Source: Lachnospiraceae bacterium (GTDB taxonomy: Bacteria; Bacillota; Clostridia; Lachnospirales; Lachnospiraceae). Taken from it: a stretch of 30,963 nucleotides of DNA. The translations under genes were made by a program, and so were the position numbers. The stretch lies in contig CABJAV010000031.1 of assembly GCA_902363675.1 (NCBI GenBank), positions 1-30,963 of the forward strand, in the 5' to 3' direction. A model generated the notes under the pieces. The model searched no databases, was not told the origin of the DNA, and saw nothing but the letters and a program-made list of their open reading frames with translations. Of this stretch, positions 15,888-23,218 are shown in pieces (the stretch's first letter is position 1; every line of letters starts with the position of its first letter).

Positions 15888-17243
15888 ATGGAAGGAAATT
15901 TAACAAGAGGACCAATTTTAAAGACGTTAACGAAACTTGCGATTCCGATTATGGCATCGTCATTTTTGGGAACATTATATAATATTACGGACATGGCATG
16001 GATCGGGTTGCTTGGCGCCAAGGCGGTTGCCGGAGTAGGCGTAGGAGGTATGTTTACCTGGCTCTCGCAGGGCCTTGCCTCAATGGCAAGGATGGGCGGT
16101 CAGGTACAGGTTGCACAGTGCATCGGACGAGGAGAGAGGCAAAAAGCGCATGGATTCGCGCAGACAGCGATGCAATTGGCATTATTGATGGGACTGGCTT
16201 ATGGAATCATTGTAGCGCTGTTTGCCAATCCGCTGGTAGGATTTTTCCGGTTGGAGGATGCGGAAACACTGAGAGCTGCGTTGGATTACACCAGGATTGC
16301 GTGCGGATGCATCGTTTTTTCTTTTTTGTCCGTAACGTTAACCGGAATATATACGGCACAGGGAGACTCCAAGACGCCGTTTGTCGCAAATCTTTTTGGT
16401 TTAGCGGCGAATATGATTCTGGATCCGGTTTTGATTCTGGGACCGGGACCATTTCCGAGATTTGGGGCTGCAGGAGCAGCGATAGCGACTGTTTTGGCTC
16501 AGGTAATTGTTAGCGGGATCATGCTGCTGGGAATTTTCGTGCAGAAGAAGGATAATGTGCTGAAAGGATTCCGTTTGTTTGTAAAAATTCCGCTGGAATA
16601 TGTGGAGGAAATCTGTAAAATCGGAATTCCTACGGCGCTTCAGGGTATGGCGTATTGTTTTATTTCCATGATTTTGACGCGCATGGTGGCCGGCTTTGGC
16701 CCGGAGGCGATTGCTACGCAGCGGGTAGGCGGTCAGATCGAATCAATCTCATGGAATACGGCGGACGGATTTGGTGCAGCTATGAATGCTTTTATCGGTC
16801 AGAACTATGGCGCAGGTAAAACCGAACGTGTGAAGAAGGGATATTGGGTATCTTTATGGACCGTTGGCATATGGGGACTTTTGATCACCCTTATGTTTGT
16901 GTGTGTTCCGACACCGATCGCGAGTGTGTTTTTCCATGAGAAGCAAGCGATTGCAACAGCGGTTGATTATTTGATCATTGTCGGATTCAGTGAAGCGTTT
17001 TTATGTGTGGAGATGATGACGGTAGGTGCGTTATCAGGACTTGGAAGGACGCGTCTGTGTAGTGTGATCAGTATTGCCTTTACATCGCTTCGCATCCCGC
17101 TTGCGATCATTTTAAGCAGCAGTGTGTTGGGAATTCTGGGAATATGGTGGGCACTTACGACAACAACCATGATGAAGGGCATGATATTTACCTGTGTATT
17201 TTTACTGATCGTGCGAAAGATGACCGATACGAAAATAAAATAA
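15888..17243 (+). CDS. MATE-family multidrug/cation antiporter
   Basis: A 451-aa integral membrane exporter with about 12 hydrophobic helices in two homologous halves. Recognisable MATE signatures: PIMASSFLGTLYNITDMAWI at the start of the first half and IPTALQGMAYCFISMILTRM starting the second, plus QRVGGQIESISWNTADGFGA and AFIGQNYGAG. The family extrudes cationic drugs or metabolites in exchange for Na+ or H+; the substrate here is unknown. The length is normal and no break is seen. A terminator follows at 17257. Confidence 0.93.
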   Translation: MEGNLTRGPILKTLTKLAIPIMASSFLGTLYNITDMAWIGLLGAKAVAGVGVGGMFTWLSQGLASMARMGGQVQVAQCIGRGERQKAHGFAQTAMQLALLMGLAYGIIVALFANPLVGFFRLEDAETLRAALDYTRIACGCIVFSFLSVTLTGIYTAQGDSKTPFVANLFGLAANMILDPVLILGPGPFPRFGAAGAAIATVLAQVIVSGIMLLGIFVQKKDNVLKGFRLFVKIPLEYVEEICKIGIPTALQGMAYCFISMILTRMVAGFGPEAIATQRVGGQIESISWNTADGFGAAMNAFIGQNYGAGKTERVKKGYWVSLWTVGIWGLLITLMFVCVPTPIASVFFHEKQAIATAVDYLIIVGFSEAFLCVEMMTVGALSGLGRTRLCSVISIAFTSLRIPLAIILSSSVLGILGIWWALTTTTMMKGMIFTCVFLLIVRKMTDTKIK

Positions 17244-17256
17244 TTACAACCTTAAT

Positions 17257-17298
17257 AATGCCTGTGCAGGATTTTTCAATCTAGTGCAGGCATTGTTT
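17257..17298 (+). terminator. Terminator after the MATE gene
   Basis: An 8-bp stem AATGCCTG (17257-17264) with CAGGCATT (17287-17294), a 22-nt loop, then GTTTTG. Moderate strength. Confidence 0.6.
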
Positions 17299-17302
17299 TG
17301 AA

Positions 17303-17433
17303 CTTGGAACGGATGGTGTGTTTATGGCGGAGCCGGTGTCAAATGTGATCGGCGGAAGCATCTGCTTTATCACGATGCTTTGTACCGTGATTCCGGAGCT
17401 GAGGGCGATGGAGAAAGGTTGTTCTGGAGATGG
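17303..17433 (+). pseudogene. C-terminal fragment of a second MATE exporter
   Basis: In the frame through 17312 the DNA encodes LGTDGVFMAEPVSNVIGG and then SICFITMLCTVIPELRAMEK before a stop at 17431-17433. This resembles the last helices of MATE proteins (the G-x-D/W-x-AEPxSD region). It differs from the end of the intact MATE gene just upstream, so it is a relic of another gene, not a duplicated tail. No start codon or upstream portion is present. The following 60 bp contain a further short frame ending ENIKFAIDRLKK (stop at 17501) that I cannot assign. Confidence 0.55.
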
Positions 17434-17537
17434 AGCATGAGCCGGTTTATGTGACGCTGTAATCGAAAATATTAAATTTGCAATCGATCGTCTTAAGAAG
17501 TAAGATAGAGGCAAAAGAATAAGGAGGAGTTTGTAAA

Positions 17538-18923
17538 ATGAACAGGTTGATGAAACAATGCGCAGCATTTGTGCTTGCATTTGCACTCGCATTCACATCG
17601 GTAAATATGACCGGTCTGTCGGTGGAAACGACCTACGCGGCAACGACACAGACAATCACCAGGTCGACAACGGTCGTATGCAAGAAGAATGCCGTTGTGA
17701 AGGCACCGAAGGGATATCGAAATTGCAAGTTCTTAAGTTCCAATTCGAAAGTTGCTACGGTAAATGCAAAGGGAAAACTGAAGGCACTCCGTCTTGGCGT
17801 GACAACGATCACGGTAAAAAGCGGTGCGAAAACAAAAAAATATACGGTCACGGTCATTCCGGCGAAGAAGAGTGACGTAAGACTGAATCAGGAACTGATT
17901 TTAAGCGGACAGAACGTTCGGTTAAAGCTGGTTTCCGACAAGTATGATACAAGTCAGGTGAAGCTGTATATCGATAGTGCTTTTAAAGAAATCGACCACA
18001 AGGGAAATTGTAATTTTAAGGAATCCAATTGTTATCAAATGAGCGGATCGCTGTCCTATTCGTACGGAAAGTTTAAAAAAAATATTACATTGTATGTTTG
18101 TGATAAAAAAGTAATTATGGACGGAATTGCGCCGACGGATACATGGGGATCAGAAGATATCTGGGCCGGGGTAAGCTATGATACGAGTTCTTTAAAATGG
18201 GAGTTCTTTGATGAGTCATTTAACTATAAGCAGTTAAAAAATAAGGGAATTGAAATTCAAATTGACGGCAAGCCGTTGCCGGATACAGTTGTTTATACTC
18301 CGGGAGAACACACCTTTACGATCGTTGCCGGAATAAATCAGTATAGTCAGAAAGCCGATGTCACTTATTCCGTGAAGGACGCACTTGTAAAGAAAGATGC
18401 AAGGGGCTACGCAAAGGACGGAAAAGAAGTATTTGACGCAGCATTTGCTGCTGTCGATCAGGTGGTTAAGGATGGAATGAGTGAGGAAGAAAAGGTAAAA
18501 GCCATCCATGACTATTTGATCTATAGTGCCAATTATGTCAATGACGGTAACTACCAAAGCGCGGAGAACTGGGCATATGGAGCCGGTGGAGTACTGATCC
18601 ATAAGGAAGGTGTGTGTCAGAGTTATGCCATCGCCTTTTATATGATGGCAGTATCGGCAGGACTTGATTGCAAATTTGTGACAGGAACTGCAAAAGGTGG
18701 AGGTCATGCATGGAATCAGGTTAAGGTGGACGGAAAGTGGTATTATATCGACTGTACCTGGGATGATCCGATTATGAATGGGCATAGCGGTGGTGGAGAA
18801 CGCTATAAATACTATTTGTCGGAGACTCTTTGGTCGGATCACACGATAGAGGAATCTAAGGATCTGGCTGATGATGGAAAATATTCCTGGGAGCATTTAT
18901 ATCTGACAGGAAAAGATTATTAA
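17538..18923 (+). CDS. Secreted Ig-like/transglutaminase-like protein
   Basis: A 461-aa exported protein. The signal peptide (about residues 1-36) ends near TTYAATTQ. A BIG2-type Ig-like repeat spans about 40-110 (LSSNSKVATVNAKGKLKALR, then GVTTITV), as in many Lachnospiraceae surface proteins. A middle beta region follows, then a transglutaminase-like domain at about 300-430 with Cys 360 (EGVCQSYAIAF), His 390 (GGHAWNQV) and Asp 405 (YYIDCTWDDP). The triad is complete. Function is probably peptidase or wall remodelling; the substrate is unknown. No sortase motif is seen. A strong AAGGAGG site precedes ATG 17538. It is followed by a hairpin and then degraded DNA. Confidence 0.85.
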   Translation: MNRLMKQCAAFVLAFALAFTSVNMTGLSVETTYAATTQTITRSTTVVCKKNAVVKAPKGYRNCKFLSSNSKVATVNAKGKLKALRLGVTTITVKSGAKTKKYTVTVIPAKKSDVRLNQELILSGQNVRLKLVSDKYDTSQVKLYIDSAFKEIDHKGNCNFKESNCYQMSGSLSYSYGKFKKNITLYVCDKKVIMDGIAPTDTWGSEDIWAGVSYDTSSLKWEFFDESFNYKQLKNKGIEIQIDGKPLPDTVVYTPGEHTFTIVAGINQYSQKADVTYSVKDALVKKDARGYAKDGKEVFDAAFAAVDQVVKDGMSEEEKVKAIHDYLIYSANYVNDGNYQSAENWAYGAGGVLIHKEGVCQSYAIAFYMMAVSAGLDCKFVTGTAKGGGHAWNQVKVDGKWYYIDCTWDDPIMNGHSGGGERYKYYLSETLWSDHTIEESKDLADDGKYSWEHLYLTGKDY

Positions 18924-18935
18924 TAGAAAAAGGAA

Positions 18936-18972
18936 AGGGACGATACAGTGTGTCGTCCCTATTATATTTATT
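18936..18972 (+). terminator. Terminator of the secreted transglutaminase-like gene
   Basis: A perfect 8-bp stem AGGGACGA/TCGTCCCT (18936-18943 with 18953-18960) begins 12 bp after the stop codon and leads into an A/T-rich tract ending TTATTTT. Confidence 0.7.
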
Positions 18973-19395
18973 TTCCGTTTGTTTTGATTTTAACAATTCT
19001 CGGGATGTACATTGTGATTACGGTAAAAAATGATGCAGAGCATCAGACGCGAGTTATGGAGTCGATGATCGCAAATGAAATCAGTATGGAACGGAGCAGG
19101 CACATCCGGACACTCAAAAAATACTTACAGAGAAATATACAGAGTGCCGGGCTGTGGTAGAGGCTATGAAGTCACGGAAGCGTGGGGCTGCAATATACAG
19201 GGGAAATATGTACAGTTATGGTTCTCTCAAGGATATTCCGGTTTCCATCTGTATCGTATCACCGGTTACGGAAATCTATCGTGTTGTATATGGATTAGGA
19301 TATGTGATGGCCGCAGGTTTTGCAGTCTATCTGATCATCGGAATTGCTGGAAGCCTGTATCTTTCAAAACGTGTGAATACTTTGATTCGTTGGAA
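18948..19395 (+). pseudogene. Broken two-helix membrane sensor gene
   Basis: Two frames carry parts of one protein. Frame 1 (to 19160) has a membrane helix (YFPFVLILTILGMYIVITV) and a soluble segment with NEISMERSRHIRTLKKYL. Frame 2 (from about 19154) continues with YGSLKDIPVSICIVSP, which looks like the end of a Cache-type sensor domain, then a second helix (MAAGFAVYLIIGIAG) and SLYLSKRVNTL. A frameshift near 19140-19160 separates them. The outside domain is too short for a full sensor, so an internal deletion is likely. The output domain is missing: coding ends where the transposase relic begins. Whether it was a kinase, chemoreceptor or cyclase cannot be told. Confidence 0.55.
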
Positions 19396-20216
19396 TGTAA
19401 ATCTCCAGCGATTCCTGCCCTATGATTCGAAGGATATTATATGCGATCATTGTCAGCTCCAGCACCAGTTTGTTGCTCTCAAACTTTCCCGACGAGAGTC
19501 TTTCAACATCTATGTCCGTCTTGATTTCACTGTGATACTGCCCATATCGGTCAATGGTTCTTTCCGTGATCTCATAAATTGTGCGTATTCCGACAGTTTT
19601 CTCCTCGTTATCAGAAAGGGAATATGTCACATCCCGGAAGGTCTGTCCGATATAAAAAGTTTTCCTATCACGTGGATGCTGGATATTCTGGCAGCATTCC
19701 CTGACGGATCCCTGCCATTCTTCTTTACTTTCCTGTCGGGGATTCCGTTTTATGATGAAAGACACATTGTTGTATTTATAGCTTTCTTCCATAAAGATGC
19801 CTATGTTTTCAGATGCATCGTTGCCGGAATCCAGGGCTGTCGGCTCTATGTGCATTTCACGCAGCATGTCGACATTTGCCTGCTGGATGTCTTTGCGCAG
19901 GGAATCCCCGATCATGTCAAAACGCTGACGGAGTGTTTCGGCGGAAGGAATCGCATAGGAGATGCCTAATGCGTATTTGTAGTAGTCAGGGTCATCCATC
20001 ATTTCACGGACAGCCTCATACTTGGGTTTTCCCTGACAGAGCATACCAATATAGGTGAGGAGCACGGTTGATTTTTTTAACAAAACTGCTTTTTCCAAGT
20101 ATTTGCCCTACGAATACCAGACCACTGGGAGTAATGAGCCGCTCATTCCAGCAGGTATTATTGCTGAAAAAACGGGATGTAACACTAAGGTAAGTTTCAC
20201 GGAATAAGGTATACAT
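19364..20216 (-). pseudogene. IS1380-family transposase relic with internal deletions
   Basis: The N-terminal part (RFFSNNTCWNERLITPSGLV, start near 20216) is in one frame and is joined by a frameshift near 20090 to the main frame (TVLLTYIGMLCQGKPKYEAV onward). Recognised IS1380-type landmarks are SAETLRQRFDMIGDSLRKDI, LDSGNDASENIG, FIIKRN, YEITERTIDRYGQY and ELTMIAYNILRIIGQESL. Compared with the family as I remember it, two segments are missing although the frame stays open. One is between MHIEPTA and LDSGNDA and would contain the first catalytic Asp. The other is between DRYGQY and HSEIKTD. The C-terminus after IGQESL is replaced by host sequence. It cannot be an active transposase. Inverted repeats were not identified. 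Confidence 0.7.
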
Positions 20217-20268
20217 ATAAACAAATGATGCGAAAGCTGAAACAAATGAAAGGATAAAAAAAAACGAT

Positions 20269-20447
20269 ATGGCATTTAAAATTATTCATTTAGAAGACAG
20301 TGCGATGAAACATTCCGCTATTTCAAGAGCGATAAAAAGCGTAGTATCTGCTGAAATTGATTGGGTTACGGATGTGTCTGGTTTAATGAGATTAACGATT
20401 GGGAAGGAAAATTAAGGGATCTGATAATTAAATTAACGGAAAAATAA
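20269..20447 (+). pseudogene. Response-regulator receiver fragment with internal deletion
   Basis: The first frame (20269-20415, 48 aa) starts FKIIHLEDSAMKHSAISRAI and continues to IDWVTDV, matching strand 1, helix 1 and strand 2 of a receiver domain, including the acidic ED pair. It then stops soon after. The next frame of the same DNA encodes INDWEGKLRDLIIKLTEK to the stop at 20445-20447, which reads like the last helix of such a domain. The phosphorylated Asp, Thr and Lys region between them is absent. The start lacks a clear ribosome-binding site. A small unrelated frame cannot be excluded. Confidence 0.45.
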
Positions 20448-20459
20448 ATCAAAGATTAA

Positions 20460-21089
20460 ATGATAAAAGGACAGGTGATTTTTATAGCGATATATGTGAT
20501 TTCGGATATTCATGGGGAATATGATTTGTTTATGAAAATGCTTGAAAAAATTAAATTTCAGGATACCGACACACTGTATATATTGGGAGATATACTAGAC
20601 CGGGGACCAAATCCCATTCAGTTGTTGCGAAGACTTATGGAGATGCCCAATGCGATCCCGATTGTGGGGCGTGTTTTCCTGATGGAATCGGTAAAGAAAT
20701 CTACAGAGCGGCAGAAGCTGATCCTGGAAGCTGATAAGGTGATGGTCCAATCTATAAAGAAATACGAAAATGATGCCAGGGTGATTGTTTCGAAAAAGCG
20801 GATCTTTGAGGCTGCGGCAGCATATAGACAATTGAGAACGGTGGTTCACAATTTTGCTTCTGGGTCTAATCCCGGGGGCGGTGTAGTACATGGGGCAAGT
20901 GCACAGGAAGAGTGTCTTTGCAGATGCTCAGGGTTATATTTTAATCTCAATGTTCAGCCGATGTGGTATGATGTCGATGTTATTACTTGCGCAGCACCAG
21001 ACCTGCGGGAAAATCCAAGCAATGGGTACAATCAGGGAGATGGCAGTGCAAGAGTAATAAAGCTTCATGAAAAAACAAAATACACTTGA
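20460..21089 (+). pseudogene. Chimera of a PPP-type phosphatase N-terminus and a microbial PARG (DUF2263/TIGR02452) domain
   Basis: A single open frame of 209 aa. Residues 12-70 match calcineurin-like Ser/Thr phosphatases: VISDIHGEYD, YILGDILDRGPNP, then IPIVG, where the metal-binding NHE should follow but is lost. From about residue 70 the sequence matches microbial poly(ADP-ribose) glycohydrolases: KKSTERQKLILEADKVMV, then HNFASGSNPGGGVVHGASAQ and EECLCRC. The GGG-x7-QEE catalytic loop is present. Against remembered homologues a stretch is missing between LYFNLNVQPMW and YDVDVITCAAP, and the C-terminus is cut after a shortened ARVIKLHEK. The normal phosphatase start (MAIYVISDIHG) seems to read ATA at 20487. 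Most likely a decayed fusion; a functional chimera is not excluded. Confidence 0.65.
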
Positions 21090-21156
21090 TTTTTATAAAA
21101 AATTGTGATAAATTATTATTTGTTACGGACATAGATTTGTTTGTAAGCAAATAGGA

Positions 21157-21230
21157 CGGCGCGTGGCTCAGCTTGGTAGAGCGCTGCGTTCGGGACGCAG
21201 AGGTCGCAGGTTCAAATCCTGTCGCGCCGA
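21157..21230 (+). tRNA. tRNA-Pro (anticodon CGG)
   Basis: A 74-nt cloverleaf: acceptor CGGCGCG/CGCGCCG with discriminator A at 21230, D arm GCTC/GAGC, anticodon stem CTGCG/CGCAG with loop TTCGGGA (anticodon CGG at 21191-21193, reading CCG), and T arm GCAGG/CCTGT with TTCAAAT. CCA is not encoded. A weak promoter (TTGATT near 21086, TAAATT near 21109) lies upstream. Confidence 0.95.
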
Positions 21231-21235
21231 CGATG

Positions 21236-21269
21236 CAAGGATTCCGGTACATGGGTGAGAGAATCCTTG
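21236..21269 (+). other. Hairpin in the tRNA trailer
   Basis: A perfect 9-bp stem CAAGGATTC/GAATCCTTG (21236-21244 with 21261-21269) begins 5 nt after the mature tRNA end and precedes the terminator at 21278. It may be a processing or stability element of the tRNA transcript. Confidence 0.5.
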
Positions 21270-21277
21270 GCAGGGGC

Positions 21278-21316
21278 AACCTCAGAGGCTTTTATGAAGC
21301 TTCTGGGGTTCTTTTT
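21278..21316 (+). terminator. Terminator of the tRNA-Pro transcript
   Basis: A 14-bp stem (21278-21291 with 21297-21310, two G-U pairs), a 5-nt loop, then CTTTTT. Confidence 0.85.
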
Positions 21317-21317
21317 A

Positions 21318-21346
21318 TTGTAAAAGAAATACATAATTGTTATAAT
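21318..21346 (+). promoter_or_regulatory. Promoter of the signal peptidase gene
   Basis: TTGTAA (21318-21323), 17-bp spacer, perfect TATAAT (21341-21346). It begins directly after the tRNA terminator. Confidence 0.7.
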
Positions 21347-21374
21347 AGTGCGAGGAAAAATAAAGGAGAATGCC

Positions 21375-22058
21375 ATGGACAATTTCGAAGAAAATAAAAA
21401 GCAGGATGACATGCAGGAGACAAATCTGCAAGTTGAAAACCTGCAGGATGATACTGCACAAGCTGAAAATTTACAGGATAATGAAGTACAGGATGCTGCT
21501 TCACAGGAAGATAATACCTCATTAGAGAAAGAAAAAAAGAAAGAGAGGAAGAAGCATATCATTGAGTGGACCGTATATGCGATCGTTCTTGTCGCTTTGT
21601 ATATATCTTTTCACTTTATCTGGATGATTGGAAAAATCCCGTCAGAAAGTATGGAACCAACGTTAATGATACATGACTGGACCATCGGCAGCCGTACGAT
21701 TTACAAAGACGAGATGCCAGAACACGGAGATATCGTTATTTTCTATTCGGATGAAGAACAGGAGACAATGGTCAAGCGTGTGATTGGTCTGCCGGGAGAG
21801 ACAATTACATTTGTGGGTGGTCATGTATATGTAGATGGAGAGCGGCTGGACGAATCGGCATATCTGGAAGATTCCGTAGTGACAGAACCGGGAGAGCAGG
21901 ATGAGTTTGTTGTGCCGGATGGCTGTATTTTTGTGCTGGGTGACAACCGTGAAGTTTCTTATGATGCCCGCTATTGGGAGAATCCGTATATCAGCCAGGA
22001 TAAGATCCAATCGGATGTTGAGGTTGTGATTCCATTCCACAAACTGCCGTGGTTTTAA
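21375..22058 (+). CDS. lepB: Type I signal peptidase
   Basis: A 227-aa membrane-anchored peptidase that removes signal peptides from exported proteins. An unusual N-terminal cytoplasmic extension of about 60 residues is rich in Gln, Asp and Glu, with repeating LQVENLQDD/AENLQDNEVQD units, then a Lys/Glu-rich stretch (EKEKKKERKK). One membrane helix follows (TVYAIVLVALYISFHFIWMI). Catalytic motifs: Ser in PSESMEP, Lys in VKRVIGLPGE, and the GDNREVSYDARYW box. Start: ATG 21375 with AAGGAG; the upstream in-frame codon at 21348 lies next to the -10 and is rejected. Single gene with its own promoter. Confidence 0.93.
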   Translation: MDNFEENKKQDDMQETNLQVENLQDDTAQAENLQDNEVQDAASQEDNTSLEKEKKKERKKHIIEWTVYAIVLVALYISFHFIWMIGKIPSESMEPTLMIHDWTIGSRTIYKDEMPEHGDIVIFYSDEEQETMVKRVIGLPGETITFVGGHVYVDGERLDESAYLEDSVVTEPGEQDEFVVPDGCIFVLGDNREVSYDARYWENPYISQDKIQSDVEVVIPFHKLPWF

Positions 22059-22081
22059 CAATTTTAACGTTGTGTATACAA

Positions 22082-22093
22082 GTGTCTTGACAC
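22082..22093. promoter_or_regulatory. Operator-like palindrome over the nadA -35
   Basis: GTGTC-TT-GACAC is a perfect dyad that contains the -35 TTGACA. Its place suits a repressor such as the nicotinate-sensing NiaR, which controls NAD genes in Firmicutes; from memory its sites contain a GTGTC/GACAC core, but I cannot verify that here. Confidence 0.55.
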
Positions 22094-22115
22094 CTGACAT
22101 TGCCATCAGTATAAT
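22087..22115 (+). promoter_or_regulatory. Consensus promoter of nadA
   Basis: TTGACA (22087-22092), 17-bp spacer, TATAAT (22110-22115). Both boxes are perfect, implying strong expression unless repressed. Confidence 0.85.
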
Positions 22116-22155
22116 CAGAGTAATGTAGCAATTGAGAGAGATAGGAGCAGACACT

Positions 22156-23076
22156 ATGTTTACAACAAGAGAATTACAGGATGAAATCATCCGATTAAAA
22201 AAAGAGAAAGACATTTGTATTTTGGCACATGCCTATCAAAGTCATGATATATGGGAAGTTGCAGATTTTGTGGGAGATTCTTACGGTCTTAGTAAGCAGG
22301 CGGCGCAGGCGGATCAGAAGACGGTTCTGATGTGTGGGGTCCGCTTTATGGCAGAGACCTGTAAGATTCTTTCCCCGGAGAAGAAAGTCATTCTTTCCAA
22401 TCCAAAGGCCGGCTGCCCGATGGCAGAGCAGATGGATGTAGATCTGATTTCCGGTGTAAAACAGATGTACCCGGATTATACGGTTGTTGCATATATCAAT
22501 ACAACATCGCAGTTAAAGACCATCTGCGATGTTTGTGTAACATCATCATCCGCAGTACAGATTGTGAAAAATATTGAAAACAAAAATATTTTGTTTATTC
22601 CGGACTGCAACTTGGGCAAATGGGTAGCAGATCAGGTGCCGGAGAAGAACATTAAGCTATTGCAGGGCGGTTGCCCGACACATGTGCGTATGTCAAAACG
22701 CGATGTGGAAAAAGCGCGCAAAGCACATCCGAACGCATTATTGCTCGTGCATCCGGAATGCCTGCCGGAAGTATCTGAACTTGCAGATTTCCGTGGAAGT
22801 ACCACAGGAATTATGGATTATGCAAAGAAAAGCGATGCAAAAGAATTTATCATCGGTACAGAGAACAGCATTGTACAGCATTTGCAGTTTGAATGTCCGG
22901 ACAAGCAGTTCTATCCATTATCCAAAGACTGTGTATGCCATAACATGAAGCTAACAACGCTTGGAGATGTATACAATTGCGTGCGTGGTATTGCAGGAGA
23001 AGAGATTGTATTGGACGAAGAGGTGCGTAAGAAAGCGGGCCGTTGCATCAATACAATGTTGGAGCTTGGACAGTAA
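22156..23076 (+). CDS. nadA: Quinolinate synthase
   Basis: A 306-aa cytosolic [4Fe-4S] enzyme that condenses iminoaspartate with dihydroxyacetone phosphate to make quinolinate for NAD. Motifs: LAHAYQSHDIWEVADFVGDS near the N-terminus, MCGVRFMAETCKILSP, GCPMAEQMD, SSSAVQIV, FIPDCNLGKW, VHPECLPEV, RGSTTGIMDY and GTENSIVQHL. Cys residues in MCGV, GGCPTH and CVCH are the likely cluster ligands. The size matches the short NadA class. Start: ATG 22156 with AGGAG; the upstream ATG at 22132 lacks a site. It stands alone: no nadB or nadC lies on either side. Probably controlled through the palindrome in its promoter. Confidence 0.95.
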   Translation: MFTTRELQDEIIRLKKEKDICILAHAYQSHDIWEVADFVGDSYGLSKQAAQADQKTVLMCGVRFMAETCKILSPEKKVILSNPKAGCPMAEQMDVDLISGVKQMYPDYTVVAYINTTSQLKTICDVCVTSSSAVQIVKNIENKNILFIPDCNLGKWVADQVPEKNIKLLQGGCPTHVRMSKRDVEKARKAHPNALLLVHPECLPEVSELADFRGSTTGIMDYAKKSDAKEFIIGTENSIVQHLQFECPDKQFYPLSKDCVCHNMKLTTLGDVYNCVRGIAGEEIVLDEEVRKKAGRCINTMLELGQ

Positions 23077-23088
23077 ATATAGAAAAGG

Positions 23089-23123
23089 AACGTCTCATTC
23101 GAAAAGGGTGAGGCGTTTTTTTA
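23089..23123 (+). terminator. Terminator of nadA
   Basis: A 9-bp stem AACGTCTCA/TGAGGCGTT (one G-U) followed by a T tract, starting 13 bp after the stop codon. Confidence 0.85.
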
Positions 23124-23218
23124 TAGGAACGTAAGAGAGTGTACTTCTTTTTCTTTCAAAAAATACCTCTCCCTGGCTGTCTGTGAAATCTATCAGTGAA
23201 ATTCATCTACAAATCAAA

